DNA of 64,000 nucleotides, from assembly GCA_013397865.1 (NCBI GenBank), contig VZTI01001727.1, positions 124,001 to 188,000 on the forward strand. The letters run 5' to 3'. Source of the stretch: Struthidea cinerea (lineage: Eukaryota; Chordata; Aves; Passeriformes; Corcoracidae). The notes beneath the pieces are model-generated. The model did not search any database and was not told the DNA's origin. It saw only the letters and a program-made list of their open reading frames with translations. Made by a program: the position numbers and the translations under genes. Below, one piece after another: positions 1 to 12,900 of this stretch. Position 1 is the stretch's first letter; every line of letters starts with the position of its first letter.

Positions 1-133
1 ATCTAACCTGCCCATAGGAAGCATGCTTCCCATAGGAAGTCACTCCTGGCTTCCTCCCATTCCATATAATATCTGGTAAATGATTCAAAAATGGGCTTGC
101 TGGTTAGGGTTTTTTTGTGCATGTCCCCTGCAG

Positions 134-3100
134 ACCTGTTAAAGATCACAAATCTGAGAGTGAAATTCGTCAAGCTGCACACGCTGGGAGATAACCTCTT
201 GGACTCCAGGCTGGAGATCCGAGAGAAGTACTACTACGCCATCTATGACATGGTGGTTCGCGGGAACTGTTTCTGCTATGGACACGCCAGTGAGTGTGCG
301 CCAGTGGAGGGCTTCGATGAAGAAGTGGAAGGAATGGTAAATATGCACACTTTTCTGCATAAAGCTCTTCTTGTCTGTACCTCTTTTAAGTGATTTCTAC
401 ACAAATGTAAAGATGACACTGTCCCTCAGCTCTGCATGCTTGATTTTCAGACAACAAAACTGTTTTAATTATTCCTCCTCAGCCAACACATCTGTCATTA
501 TTGGTGTTAATCAAACACAGATGTCAGATTAGGTGATAATTGTTTTAACATTCCTTTTCTAATTGTGTTAAAGAGCTGATGAAATTAAAAGGTAGGAATG
601 AAGAAAGGGAGTATAACCTTATTAGGTCAGAGACCAGTGTATGAGTTGACTTGGTTACCTTAAAATTGAAGTGAATAGAGGCATCAAAGGCTGAAACACC
701 TGTGAATCAGACATAACCTGTGTTCATATCAGTTGTTACCAGCTGAGAAGTGGAGGTTGTAGCCCTAATAAGCACAGGCCTTGAAGGAAAATCCTGATTG
801 CCTCCATGGGGTGCTGCTGCACAAGTGCCACTTCCCTTCTGGGGTCTGCTTTTCTCCATGATTTTTGCCTGACAAGCAGTAATAGCACCCTGTTAATGGG
901 TGAGTTATTAACTGGTCGGAGATGTGGAAGCATGTGGCAAGGTTGTGTGGGTTGTCCAGGGCTGCAGGATGCCGTCGGGCTGGGTATGCTCCACTACTCT
1001 GTGTTTGGGTCGGTGTGTCCACCCAAGCTTTGCCTGTAACATCACGGCTGCAGTGCTGGTAGTGCCAGTGGTCTGTGGCAGCAGCTGTCACACAACCACC
1101 GTTGGTCTTCTTGGTGCTTGTTCTGTACACACTGAAGGCAAAGCCTGGGGCTGAAGAATAAACATCATCTTTGCTTTGAGAACCAGGGCAGGGCTCGAAA
1201 GAGGGCAACGGGCTAGTGACCTGCTGATATAAATAGATGCGTGTTAATAGCTAATTAACAGCTAGTAAACAGCTAACTTTTAGTTCCAATAGGCTTTTGT
1301 GATTATTGAGGTGGAACTATGCTTTCTTTGTTTATTTCTGAAAGCATTTATTCAGGCACTAGTTCCAGTAAGGAAAGAAGGACAAATTTGTATGAGGATA
1401 CCTGGGCAGGTAAAGAACATTCCTGGGGCCCTTTATGCCTTTCTAAATGCAGTTACATGGATTAAAGTCTCCAAAAGTGTATGTCCATTACGTGCTCACT
1501 TTATTTTGCATTAATTGTAGAATGCTCTGGGTTTTTTTCTTTTATAACCAAACATTTTTTTTATTCTTGTTTTTTTTCCTTTTTTTTTGAATTACAGGTT
1601 CATGGTCGCTGCATGTGCAGACATAATACCAAAGGATTAAATTGTGAGCAGTGTTTGGATTTCTACCATGACTTACCCTGGCGCCCCGCTGAAGGTCGCA
1701 ACAGTAACGCATGCAAAAGTGAGTTGGAGTAAAATGCAGTACTGGGTGCCATGAACATTATGTGCTGTTATTGGCAACTTGTGACTGTGTGTAAAATCCT
1801 TCTTGTCCTTTGGTTGACACTGGTCTGTCTTTTCTGCAGAGTTGCGCTTCCCCCAGGACTCTTACTTTGCTTTGCCTTTGTCACAGAGTGCAACTGCAAT
1901 GGCCACTCCAGCCAGTGCCACTTCGACATGGCTGTGTACATGACAACGGGGAACACCAGCGGGGGCGTGTGTGACGACTGCCAGCACAACACCGTGGGAC
2001 GCAACTGTGAGCAGTGCAAGCCCTTCTACTTCCAGCACCCAGAGAGAGATCTGCGGGACCCTGATGTCTGTGAGCGTAAGTGCAGCCCCATCCACAGGGT
2101 GGGAATGGCCTTAGGATCGCTGGGGACAGGGGGTTGTCTTGGAGGTCTTGAGTGAGCCTGTTTTCTCATTGAGAATCTGGAAATTTACCTGGTCCTTGCA
2201 TGTCCAACCCATGTCATGCCTAATACTTGCAGGGGTGACAGTCTTTCTACACAGCAGCTGAGTTTCAATAATTCAGTGCGAGACTTGGCCTTTAATTTTG
2301 TAGCAGTTAATAAAACATGTGTGATGCTTCCTTCCTAGCTTGCAACTGTGACCCAGCTGGCTCCCAAAATGGTGGGATCTGCGATCGCTACACTGATTTC
2401 TCCACCGGCCTCATTGCCGGACAGTGCCGTTGTAAATTATTTGTCGAGGGGGAGCGTTGTGACCTCTGCAAAGAAGGTTTCTATGGCCTGAGTGCCGATG
2501 ACCCAGCGGGTTGTCAGTGTGAGTAAAAACATATGTTCCTTTACGTGTGATCAAAAGCTCTTTGAGATTCTGTTAGTGCTGGGAGAAGATGGTTTGTGGG
2601 ATGGATTTTTTTTTAAATTTTTTTTTCATGTTTTTGCTAAACGTGAAAAAGATTTGCTGTAGCTTGGAGTCCACCAGCCCTTAAAACGTAGTTTGCCAGC
2701 TGATCCTTCTAGTGTATTCAGTGGAAATGGCATAATCCTCCTTATTTCTGTTCAATTATAAGTCTCTAAGCCAGGGAAGTTTTACTGGGATGGGTGGTGG
2801 GGAAAGAGTGAAATTAATTTCTATCCTGGGGAATTCAGGGGAAACTTTAAGGTATATTTTTAAGTAGAACACTGTCTAAAACATAACTCCAATCCTGCTT
2901 TTGACCTGCCTATTTGTATTTCCCAATCTAGCTTGTGCGTGTAATCCTCTGGGTACCCACCCTGGGGGGAATCCTTGTGATTCGGAGACAGGAAACTGCT
3001 ATTGTAAGCGTCTGGTGACAGGAAAGCAGTGCAATCAATGTCTGGCAAGTAGTTCACCGTAAAATAAATTAGGAGACGCTGGTGTGAGGGAGGCTGAAGT

Positions 3101-3950
3101 GTGGGAAGCATGGAGCAAGGTGCTGGCCACTGTCTCTGACTGCCTACTAGCTCACGCCTGGCATTCAGGCTGGAGAGCGCACCTCGGGATGTTAGGAGCC
3201 ACAAAGTGTGCTGTGTTTTGGGGAGCTGCATGTCAAGGCAGACAGGAGCATCCAGTTTAATTCGTGGGGCCATAAGGAGTGGGACGTTAGGGTACCTGTG
3301 GGTGCTCTGTGATAATGAAGGATCTGGGGCAGTTCTGGTGAAGCCCTTGCTGGGGTGAAAGACAAAATGGTAAGGGAAACAGTGTTACCAAAAAAATTGC
3401 TTTCTAAACAGGCCATTATTTTAGGCAGGGACTATTTCATACACCTACATTTCTATATAGTGTTTATGCATGCTGGAGTGTTATAGAAACACACTGTCAG
3501 ATAACTGGATGTGTTTGTACAAACACTGAGAAACTCTTATCTAGCAGTAAACTGCATGGAAAAACCAAACAAACAAGTCTATCGGTCTGTCTATCCAGCA
3601 AGCAAGTTGCAGAGTAGCAGCCCTGCAAGGGCGGTGCCCCACACAAATACCCACCACCCCATGTGTGGCTCTCTTGCCCTTGAAATGGTCAACAGAGTGG
3701 GAGGAGAGCAGGTGGGGAAGTGGTGGGTAGACCCACAACCAGGAGAGCAGAATTCATGGGTTGCGGGGCAGTCTGGGATAGTTTATGCTGAGTTTTTAAA
3801 AAAATGCCTTTGTGTTAGATGGAACTAAGTCTGCACCAGGTTACAGTGCTGGTGATGTTTTGTCCTGCAGCCTGAGCACTGGGGCCTGAGCAATGACATG
3901 GATGGATGTCGGCCGTGCGACTGCGACCAGGGCGGAGCGCTGAACAACAA
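134..3950 (+). CDS. LAMB1: LAMB1 exons: end of LN domain and LE repeats 1-5
   Basis: Six exons (134-336, 1598-1718, 1887-2075, 2339-2518, 2932-3044, 3871-3950). The first opens in phase with two bases of a split codon and carries the last LN residues (KITNLRVKFVKLHTLGDNLL, then YDMVVRGNCFCYGHASEC). The LN domain is the network-forming tip of the short arm. Cys-rich laminin EGF-like repeats follow, each with the C-x-C...GxxC...C spacing: LE1 over exons 1-2, LE2 in exon 3, LE3 in exon 4, LE4 over exons 5-6, and a shortened LE5 starting in exon 6. An NTS glycosylation sequon sits in LE2 (TTGNTSGG). The LE4 peptide reads LGTHPG where the human chain has LGTIPG. The intron after 3044 uses a GC donor. 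Confidence 0.94.
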
Positions 3951-6900
3951 GTGAGTCCCAGCCCAGTGATTCTCCTGTCGTTGTTCACCCAGTTCCACTT
4001 TGTTGCACCCACAGCATCCAGGGCTCAACGTGCTCTGGGGGAGGATGCTTGATACCTATCTTTCTGCTTCAGAAAGTGCCAGGTCTTGATTGCAGCAAGG
4101 GTGACAGAGGCACCCATGTCTTTTCTGTGCTGAGCAACCTCTGTTTGTGCCACTGGTGCAAGTGAACATGTAAAACTGTTTTTAGTGTAGCTCTGCCTTT
4201 GTCAGCCAGGGTAGGAACCAGACATGGATTAAGCTCTGCCTTGGCTGTAACCTGGGGTATGGTCCATGTCAAAGCTTTGCTCTTACAGGATGAAAGCATG
4301 AATCAGGCAGTGACATGGAAGGCTGGTTCTTGCTTTGCGCCCAGATCTCCCTTTGGCCAATCTGTCTGCCCACTGATGCTGGGGGAAGCACGCTAGCTGC
4401 ACAGTACTGCTCTGTTGCCCCAGTGGTGCTGCATGGGGTGGGATGTGGACCTGGAAGTGCCCACTGGGGAGATGGACACTTTTTAGAGAAAACTGCAGGT
4501 TTTCAATATGCATCCATCAGTATCAGCATGGAAAGCTCCTGTCTTAGATGCCCTGTCAGTAGGGTGCTGGGTAGTCAGATTGCTCCTCTGACCAGAGCAG
4601 TTTCTCTATGTGCTAGGTGTGTGACCAACCCTGGCTCATCAACAGCAGCATGTTCTTTTGCTTTTTTTTTTTCCCTCTCCCCTTCCTTCCACAAACCCTT
4701 TGAAATGTCAAGCTTTTGTCTAAAGCCACAGAAGTTTCCCAAAGGGGTCAATGAACTGTTTCCCACTGGAGCCCATGGGACCATGCTGGGGGAGTGTGGG
4801 ACTGCTTTTGATGTGACTCCCATAGGTTGTCACAGCCTACAGACACCCCATCTGCATCAGGGATTGCCGTGGGAATGTCCCACGGGCCGTCTCTCCTGTC
4901 TGCTCCCGAGTGAATTATTAGCCCTTGGCAGACAGCAGTGTGGATGTTAGGGATTATTTACTCCCCCGTGCTTGCTCCCTGTGCAGAGATGGGTTACACC
5001 ACACAGCTCAGAACAGCTCCCCCGGCACAGCTGCTTCCAGGGCTTTGGGGTAACAGCCCAGCCGTGGCCCAGCCTGTTTCCCATGCACTGAGCCTGTTGA
5101 TTGCAAAACCATGTGGGGAGGGGATGTGCAGCATCCTGGCATGGGCAGACAGCAGCTGTGCTTTCCTCTGACCGCAGGAGAGCCACAAAGCCCAGCTCTG
5201 GCTCCTGACTTCTCTCTCTCACGTCATCGGGAAGGGGGAGCTTTGCCTCCTCAGGGCTCCTCTCCTCAGCTGCTGAATTGCTGCCTTCTGGCTCCCACTC
5301 AGGATGTGGGATGCTGTGCGTCGCCCAGAATTCATCCCTGTGGTGTAACCCAGGTGGTGGAGTTACTGCCTTCCTGGACAGGAAACTTCCCAGCTCCTCT
5401 TCTGGGACAGCTAAGGCACTTCTGGCATCTGAAAGTGAACATTTAAGTGCATCTCTGCAACTTCAAAAACAGTTTAAGTTAAAAATTATTCTTTGTCTGA
5501 AGGCTTGAGGAGCCTGGAGATTGTTCATGGAAACCAGAGGCATTTACCTTTAAAAAAATGTTTCTAAATCCCACTCAGGTTTAAAGAAAGAGGTGTATTT
5601 TGGTGGACCAAAAAACCTTCCTTTGAAAAAGTGTGATTGGGTGTGTGCAAAATTACTATGTGCTCAAGGGTTCTTCATGATGCAGGGCAGACACTCTGGG
5701 GACAATGAAACAGCCAAAGGCAGTTTGGGGATAGAGCTGTACTGAGTAAAGAAAATGGCTCACTATGAAAGAAGGGGAGATCTGTGTGTCACTCTGGACA
5801 GACCTTCTGGTGATGGTCCTGACTGCCCCATGTCACTGGTTGTGTCTGTCCTACTCTAAAGCAGCCAGGGATAATTTTCCCCATGTGTAGCTGCTGGTGG
5901 CGACCTGTCTGGGTGCTTTGCAACAAGTGAGAGCAGCTCAGCATCCCGGGGCACATAGGGTCATGCATGTTCTTGCTCTGCCTGAGACCATACAAACAGA
6001 CCTGCTGCCTGTGTGGCTTGCAAGCTTGGAGCCAAAGGCTGCCCTCAGCTTGCAGGGCAGATGTGCCTCTTGGCTATGTTTGGTAGCAAGTGAAGCTCCC
6101 AGAACTCCTGTCCCCCAGGGAACCACTGCATCATAGCGTGAAATCCTCTCACCATCCAAACAGAGGAAACTGCTTGCAAACTGCCTACTGGAAGTGGTCT
6201 CTGGTGCATGCTTGCTTCCAACCTGAGCCTAGATGTTGTTTTGGAGAGTGGTAGTTGGGTTGAGCCTAGTCTGTACTCAGGACTGTGCTCCCGTTTTAGT
6301 AGTGCAGATGGCCCAGCTTCAGAGCCCAGGAGCATCTCATGTCTGCTGTGTTCAGAGGTGCTTCTCCCCCTGTGTCATTTAAAATGTCAAAGTAGAAGAT
6401 CCCTCTAACACTGTCTCAGCATAGCCAAGATATGTTGTAAATTCATTGCTCTTCCATTTTAGCTGCTCGAGTGAATCTGGCCAATGTGAATGCCGTCCCC
6501 ACATGTTTGGACGTCAGTGCAACCAGGTGGAGCCTGGCTATTACTTCATTTCACTTGATCATTACATCTACGAGGCGGAGGAAGCCAACTTGGGTCCCGT
6601 GAGTAGCAGTTTTAGTGGTCTGGAGAGGTGTGGGAAGGTTGTTTCACCAGTTGGCTCTTGGAGCTGTCTTTTATACCCTGTGTGTTTTGCAGTTAAAATG
6701 TTGAAAACACAGAACTGAAATGTGTCAGAAAACCATTAACCTGTAGCTCTTCAATCTTAGTATCAATAAATAACGTAGTAATTGAGGGGGGAGGAATTGC
6801 CATTTTTCTTTTTAAACCTGTTTTTTTGATCATGACTGTACAGTTAGTTTTCTGTCAGCATCCCTCTCTGTACCCCACTGCATGTGTACCCACCACATCC

Positions 6901-9900
6901 ACTTATCCTCTTATCTCAAGAGGGGTGGGACACAGACACTGGCTCTTCTCTTTGGTGCCACTGAAACTGGGAGTGAACAGAGCGCACATTTAAGCACATT
7001 GCCACAGCTTTTATAGTTTCTGTACATCAGTAACTTTTCTTTTATTAATGACTAAAACCATAGTTGATTGTGCAAACAACTTTTTGTAAGTGAGGTTGCC
7101 TCTAGCTTGTTTTGCCTGCCGGCACTGTACAACAGGATCTGTGGCTCTTTCTGTTGCCCATCACACAGCCTTGCTTTCAGTTCATTAACAGCAGCTAGGT
7201 GATAACATCAATCACTTTTGCCTGCAGCAAGGAGTCAGGGAGATGTAAATACTGGTTTCTCTAAAGCAGGAGATCCTTGTCTGCCTACAATCAGGGCACT
7301 TGGTGCCCTAATTTATTTATTTTGAGCACAATGCAGCCACTTTGCAGTTTCAGCCAAGGCAGAGGATTTTTGCTCTCAGATAACTGCAGAAAGGGAAGAC
7401 AGCACAGAGCAGAAGTTGTACCACAGCAGAGGGCACATGAGCTGGCACAGGGTTTTTGGTGCATTTGTGTCTGCCCAACTGGAGAGGTGGTACCGAGGCC
7501 CTTCTGGGGCTCAGGGATGGAGGAGCCCAGCACAAAAATCCACCTTGCCAAGCAGAGGAAGGGGATGTGCTGCTGGTTTGCCTTTTGAAACCTTCAGAAC
7601 AAACAATTTTAAAACACACCAGTTTTGAAAAGCTTTCTCACAAATCCGGTGATAGAATAAAACTCTGAATTCCCGTAGGGGTCCAGCACAAGACAAAACG
7701 AAGTGGCACGGAGTTGCAGGGATTCACAGGCAGTGCCAAGCCCCTCTGCTCCTCACAGCTGCATGCCCTTGCTCATGTCATGCCTGCTATCCTTTCTGGG
7801 GAGCTTTGATCTTTGTGCAAAGCCAAAGGGTAATAACTTACAGCCAGGCTCTATTCAAAGAGTGTGAGAATACGTTAGAGGACATCCTGAAGTGATACGT
7901 ATATGTATAGACATTTCCTTACATTTTATCCCTTTCTACTGAAGCAGCTTCCTTAGGAATGCACAGGATGTTGGTCTGTGGAGAGAACTATTCGTGGATA
8001 TAGATACGTTTGAAACAGGAAATTTGAGCATCATGTTTCTATTTTCTGTTACTTTTTTCCTCTTCCTTGCTTTATATAAAAAATAGATAAAAACCTGACA
8101 CCTCAGACTGAAAAGGGTGACCTTTTCTGTTGATTTGGCTATTAAATATCTATTGATAATTAGTATGTCTGTTCTTTAGTGACACCCTGCTCATTAAAGC
8201 CGTGATCTGCTTTTCAGATGTTATTTTGAGCAGTGGTTTGGTTTGAAACAGCCTGGTGTAGTCAGGAAGCAATTAGCACTCAGGCTTGGGTGCTTGATGG
8301 AACAGTAATGTGCCACTGCAGTAAATCCTACTGCTACGAGTATGATGCAGAAATCTGTATGGTAAATGAGATGTCATAGCTGGTGAATTAGGTACTCACA
8401 GCAAGTTTTGAATTTAATTCTGCACCACAGCAGAGAAATAAATGAAGAGCTGTGCAGTCTTGTTTTATCTCTCTTGCATTTATGTTGTTAAGTGAAAGAG
8501 CCATGGTGTGCACACGTATGGATTTAAAAGAGAATTTATGTTGTCTGGGATGCAAACAGTGGATACTGTGATTCAGAAGTCATCCATCAGCAGAACCTCA
8601 CACTTTGTGTACCCCCGTGGGGCTTGCAGATTTAGTGGATCAGTGTTGAAATATCTGTTCCCTGTTTTGTAGGGAGTGAACATAATAGAGCGCCAGTACA
8701 CGCCAGACCGTACACCGTCATGGACAGGCATAGGATTTGTGAGGGTCCCTGAGGGGGCGTACCTGGAATTCTACATCGACAACATCCCCTACTCCATGGA
8801 GTATGATGTTCTGATCCGCTACGAGCCGCAGGTGGGTCTGTGAGTATGGGCATTGCTGCCTCTCAGCAGGTGCTGGCTGTCCTGCTTCACAACCGACATG
8901 AGCCTGGCACTTTCAGGAGTCATCAGGGCTCAAAGACAAGGACAGGTGCTCAGTTAAATGTCTGAGATGCATGAAAATCCAAGATGATGTTGACTATTTC
9001 TACTACTATTTGCTTTGCAGTTTATTTCACTATGGCATTGTTTCAGCACCTGTTTAACGAGCAAATTAAAAAATGACAAGTCCCATCAGGCCAGGTTAGA
9101 TTATAAATTTGTTATTGGCCAGGTGGCCATCATGCACCTTAGGAAACAAATTGCCCATCTTGGATGTTGAATGCCTGCAGCCAAGAGTTTGCAAGCAGCT
9201 GGCTTCGGTAATTCGCAGAGTGAAGGGAAAGAGAAAAATCCCTCCATCTCCTTGCCTAGAGTTTGTCAGCAACTAACTGCAGTGAATACTCAGATGCAGG
9301 ACTGAGAGATGAGGGAAGAGGAGGTCACCAAACCCCATGCAGATGGGGCTGCTGGCCACCTGCTCCTTGCTCTCATCCCACGCTTGCAGCTGGTAGATGC
9401 CCCACTGATGTAGCAGCTGTAGCCCCATCCTTCCTGAAGCACAGTGACCACCGCGTCTGTGCCCATGCTTTTCCTGGCCTGAGCTCTGGCTGCTTTCAGG
9501 AGTTTATGATTATTACTTGATACTGATGAGCCTTTTTTTCCCCCAGTTGCCTGATCAGTGGGAAAAAGCTGTGATCAGTGTCTCGCGCCCAGGCAAGATT
9601 CCCACAGGTAGCCGGTGTGGCAACACAGTTCCTGATGACGATAATCAAGTGGTCTCACTGTCACCTGGATCTAGGTTGGTGTAACTGGATGGGCAAAAGG
9701 AGAGGGAAAAAAAAAAAAAAATTAAAAATTGAAATAGAATAATGTCACATTTTCAGTTTGCTATAGCCTCTATGAAAATAGGTGAAAAATAATTTCCAGT
9801 GGGTTATAAAAACATATTTAGTAGTGTGTTTGTAGAATCAAAGCTTTTAAGTTTGTTCTCATTTTCTGATATGGTTTGTTCACTGAGTAAAGCGAGGGGG

Positions 9901-12900
9901 AGGTGTTTGCACAGCCTGTCAGTGAACACTGGTTTGGCTCTTTACCTTGCCGATAACCTTTTCCGGTTCTGACTTGCACAAGCCTCCAAACTGCCTCTCT
10001 CACATCACAGCTTTTGTTCTGTCGGGCCTTGGCTGCTTTCCGTTATCTTGATTGCTTTATGGGGCACCTGAAATGCTTTATGGTGCCGTATGTTTGAAGT
10101 AAGGATTGTTTCCTGTTCCTCACTCAGATACGTTGTTCTCCCACGGCCCGTGTGCTTCGAGAAGGGGCTGAATTACACTATCCGCCTGGAGCTGCCCCAG
10201 TACTCCTCGGTGGACACAGAGACAGAGAACCCGTACACACTCATTGACTCTGTGAGCAGAATTTATTCCAGGGATGCTCTTAAAATCATGAAAGTTTGCT
10301 TCTCCTCTGGCACGTGTGTGTCTGTGTAAATTCAAAGTAGTATTTTGCAGTGTTGTTCCTTGCAGCTGAAGTCAGATTTCAACGGAACAATGTAAAGCAA
10401 TATAGGTTTCTTCAAAAGTTCCTCAAAGTATGTGAGCTGTTTTTCTGCTAAGAGGGTTTTGAGGTATTTTACAGAACTGCAGCTAGTCCACAGACCTGTA
10501 GTTTCTTTGGGGAAGCTAATGTGTGTCATGTAGGTCATGAATATCTATGTCAGTGTCAATCTTTTTCTTTAGAATGGATAGAATTTGGTAGATTTGGTAA
10601 GAATTTGTTGGAATACGAGAAGTATTCCAACAAAACTAGAGAAATACTGTCATTTCCCTTCCAAATTCTGTCTGGCTGTTTGCTTTCTAACCAAAAAAAG
10701 GTTAGAAACTGGGATAATACTGAATTTTCACGATTTTGGTCGAAGCCATTTTTAAGTAGTGACACTTTGTCATTGTAAAATTGTTTTGTAGCTTGTTCTC
10801 ATGCCATACTGCAAATCGCTGGACATATTCACAGTGGGAGGTTCAGGCGAAGACGTGGTCACGAACAGTGCTTGGGAAACTTTCCAAAGATACCGGTGTT
10901 TGGAAAACAGCAGGAGTGTTGTGAAAACTCCCATGACAGATGTCTGCAAGAACATAATATTCAGCATTTCTGCACTACTGCATGAAACTGCGTTATGTAC
11001 GTAAGCATCTACTTGTAGGGCAAACCATGCCTGGGAGCTGGATGGCACTTGCAGGCAGAGCAGTTTGCATGGGGAAGGTGTGTACGTGGAATGAGGCAGG
11101 GGATTCATGTGCTGTGCCACAGTGCTCACTCTTTCCAATGTTTTTCTCTGCTCAGCATGCCAGTGTGACCCCCAGGGCTCCCTGAGTTCGGTGTGCGACC
11201 CCAATGGAGGACAGTGCCAGTGTCGTCCCAATGTTGTTGGAAGACAGTGTGACAGATGCGCCCCTGGCACCTTTGGGTTTGGGCCAAGTGGATGCCGGCG
11301 TATGTTAAACCCTTGGGTCTGGGCTGTGCTGTGGTTGGGGCCCTGAGTTTATGGCTTGTCATGGAAACTCAGCCCCTCTCCTGCTCTCCTTGCAGCGTGC
11401 GAGTGCCACGTCCGAGGCTCTTACAACGCCTTCTGCGATGCGGAGACGGGCCAGTGCCACTGCTTCCCTGGGGTGTATGGGCGGCAGTGCGACCGCTGCC
11501 TGCCCAGCTTCTGGGGCTTCCCCAGCTGCCAGCCCTGCCACTGCAATGGCCACGCTGATGACTGCAACCCCTACACCGGGGAGTGCCTGAGCTGCCGGGA
11601 CCACACAGCTGGACACAACTGTGAGAGGTATGGCACGTGTGCCCTTTCCCTGGCCCCTCTCCTTCCCCCCAGCAGGGTGGTTGCAGCAGCTGTTCCCCTC
11701 TGGTGCTAGTGCTCAGGTGGGTGTGCAGCCACAGGGAAAGTTCCTGGGCCCCGAGTATCAGAGCAGCACTTGTGGTCCTGGAGAATGATGAGAGTGGGGA
11801 TCCCCTCTTCCCTGCCCGCAGCCTTGCACCTCACAGCAGTGCCTGTGTAAGTGACCCAGAGCACGTTGCAGGACCCCAGGCCTTTAGCGAGCCATTGCAG
11901 GCCTTCTGAGAGGCCTTGCAGTGGCAGGGCTGACATCCAGCTGTGGGTCTCCTGCTCTTACACTGGTGTAAACCAGACGAATTTGTGTCTGTGGACACGG
12001 CTGCTAGGAGTGTGAATGGTAAGGGACAGCCATAAGGATGTTTCTGCCCTTTGGTTCTTCACAGTGGTGGAAAATCTGAGCTTGGTTACATCAAGGCTGC
12101 AGTGTGTTTGCCTGAAGCCCCTGTATGTTGTGTACCCTCTTGTGCAGGTGTCAGGCTGGCTACTATGGAGACCCCATCCTGGGATCAGGTGACCACTGCC
12201 GCCCCTGCCCTTGCCCTGATGGCCCCGAGAGTGGACGCCAGTTTGCCAGTGGCTGTTACCAGGATCCAGTCACACTGCAAGTCGTGTGTGTCTGTAGCGT
12301 GGGATACATAGGTACTTGGTGGGAGTATGGAGGGGTGGCTGGTTGGGTTGAGCCTCTCAGGGAGAAGGGTATGTTCATACGGGTTAGATGTGACCACGGC
12401 ACCAGCATCAGTGGGTTGTTGCTGGGGGGTTGCCTCACCTGGAAGGTGGCAGGGCAGAGCAGCTTGTGCAGGTGATGCCACCATGAACCTCATCTCCAGC
12501 AGTGTGGTGAAGGATGACCGGTGGTCAGCAAGGGGGGGACAGGACAGCACTGGAACCGAGGGGATGAGCAGCATGCCTTGGGGCCCTGGGTGGTACCATC
12601 CATGCTCTGCACCAAGTTGCCATGGTCTCACCGAGTGCAGTCTCTGTTTCTTTAAACATGATCCAGTTAATGCCCCGCCATTAATGGTCTTTATTGCCTT
12701 GCTGATTACGGGGCTGCGCACTAGCAAGCCGTGATGGCAATTCCCACTGTGCCTGTTTGTTCAAACAGGCAGTCGATGTGATGAATGTGCGTCTGGCTTC
12801 TTTGGGAGCCCCGATGAGGTTGGCGGCGCCTGCCAGCCGTGCCAGTGCAACAACAACATCGACACCACTGACCCAGAGGCCTGCGACAAGAGGAGCGGAG

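Noticed and set aside
4315..4950. 211-codon open frame in a LAMB1 intron
   Set aside because: It sits wholly inside a GT-AG intron between LE5 exons, has no family resemblance, and its codons follow the local base composition.
10997..11006. Alternative LAMB1 donor at 11001 (gtaagc)
   Set aside because: It looks stronger than gtacgt at 10997 but would put the next exon in a frame with an immediate stop. The 10997 donor keeps the LE6 frame.
12185..12727. 180-codon minus-strand open frame
   Set aside because: It is the shadow of the LE8/LE9 exon plus intron, and the plus-strand Cys-rich reading is clearly the coding one.
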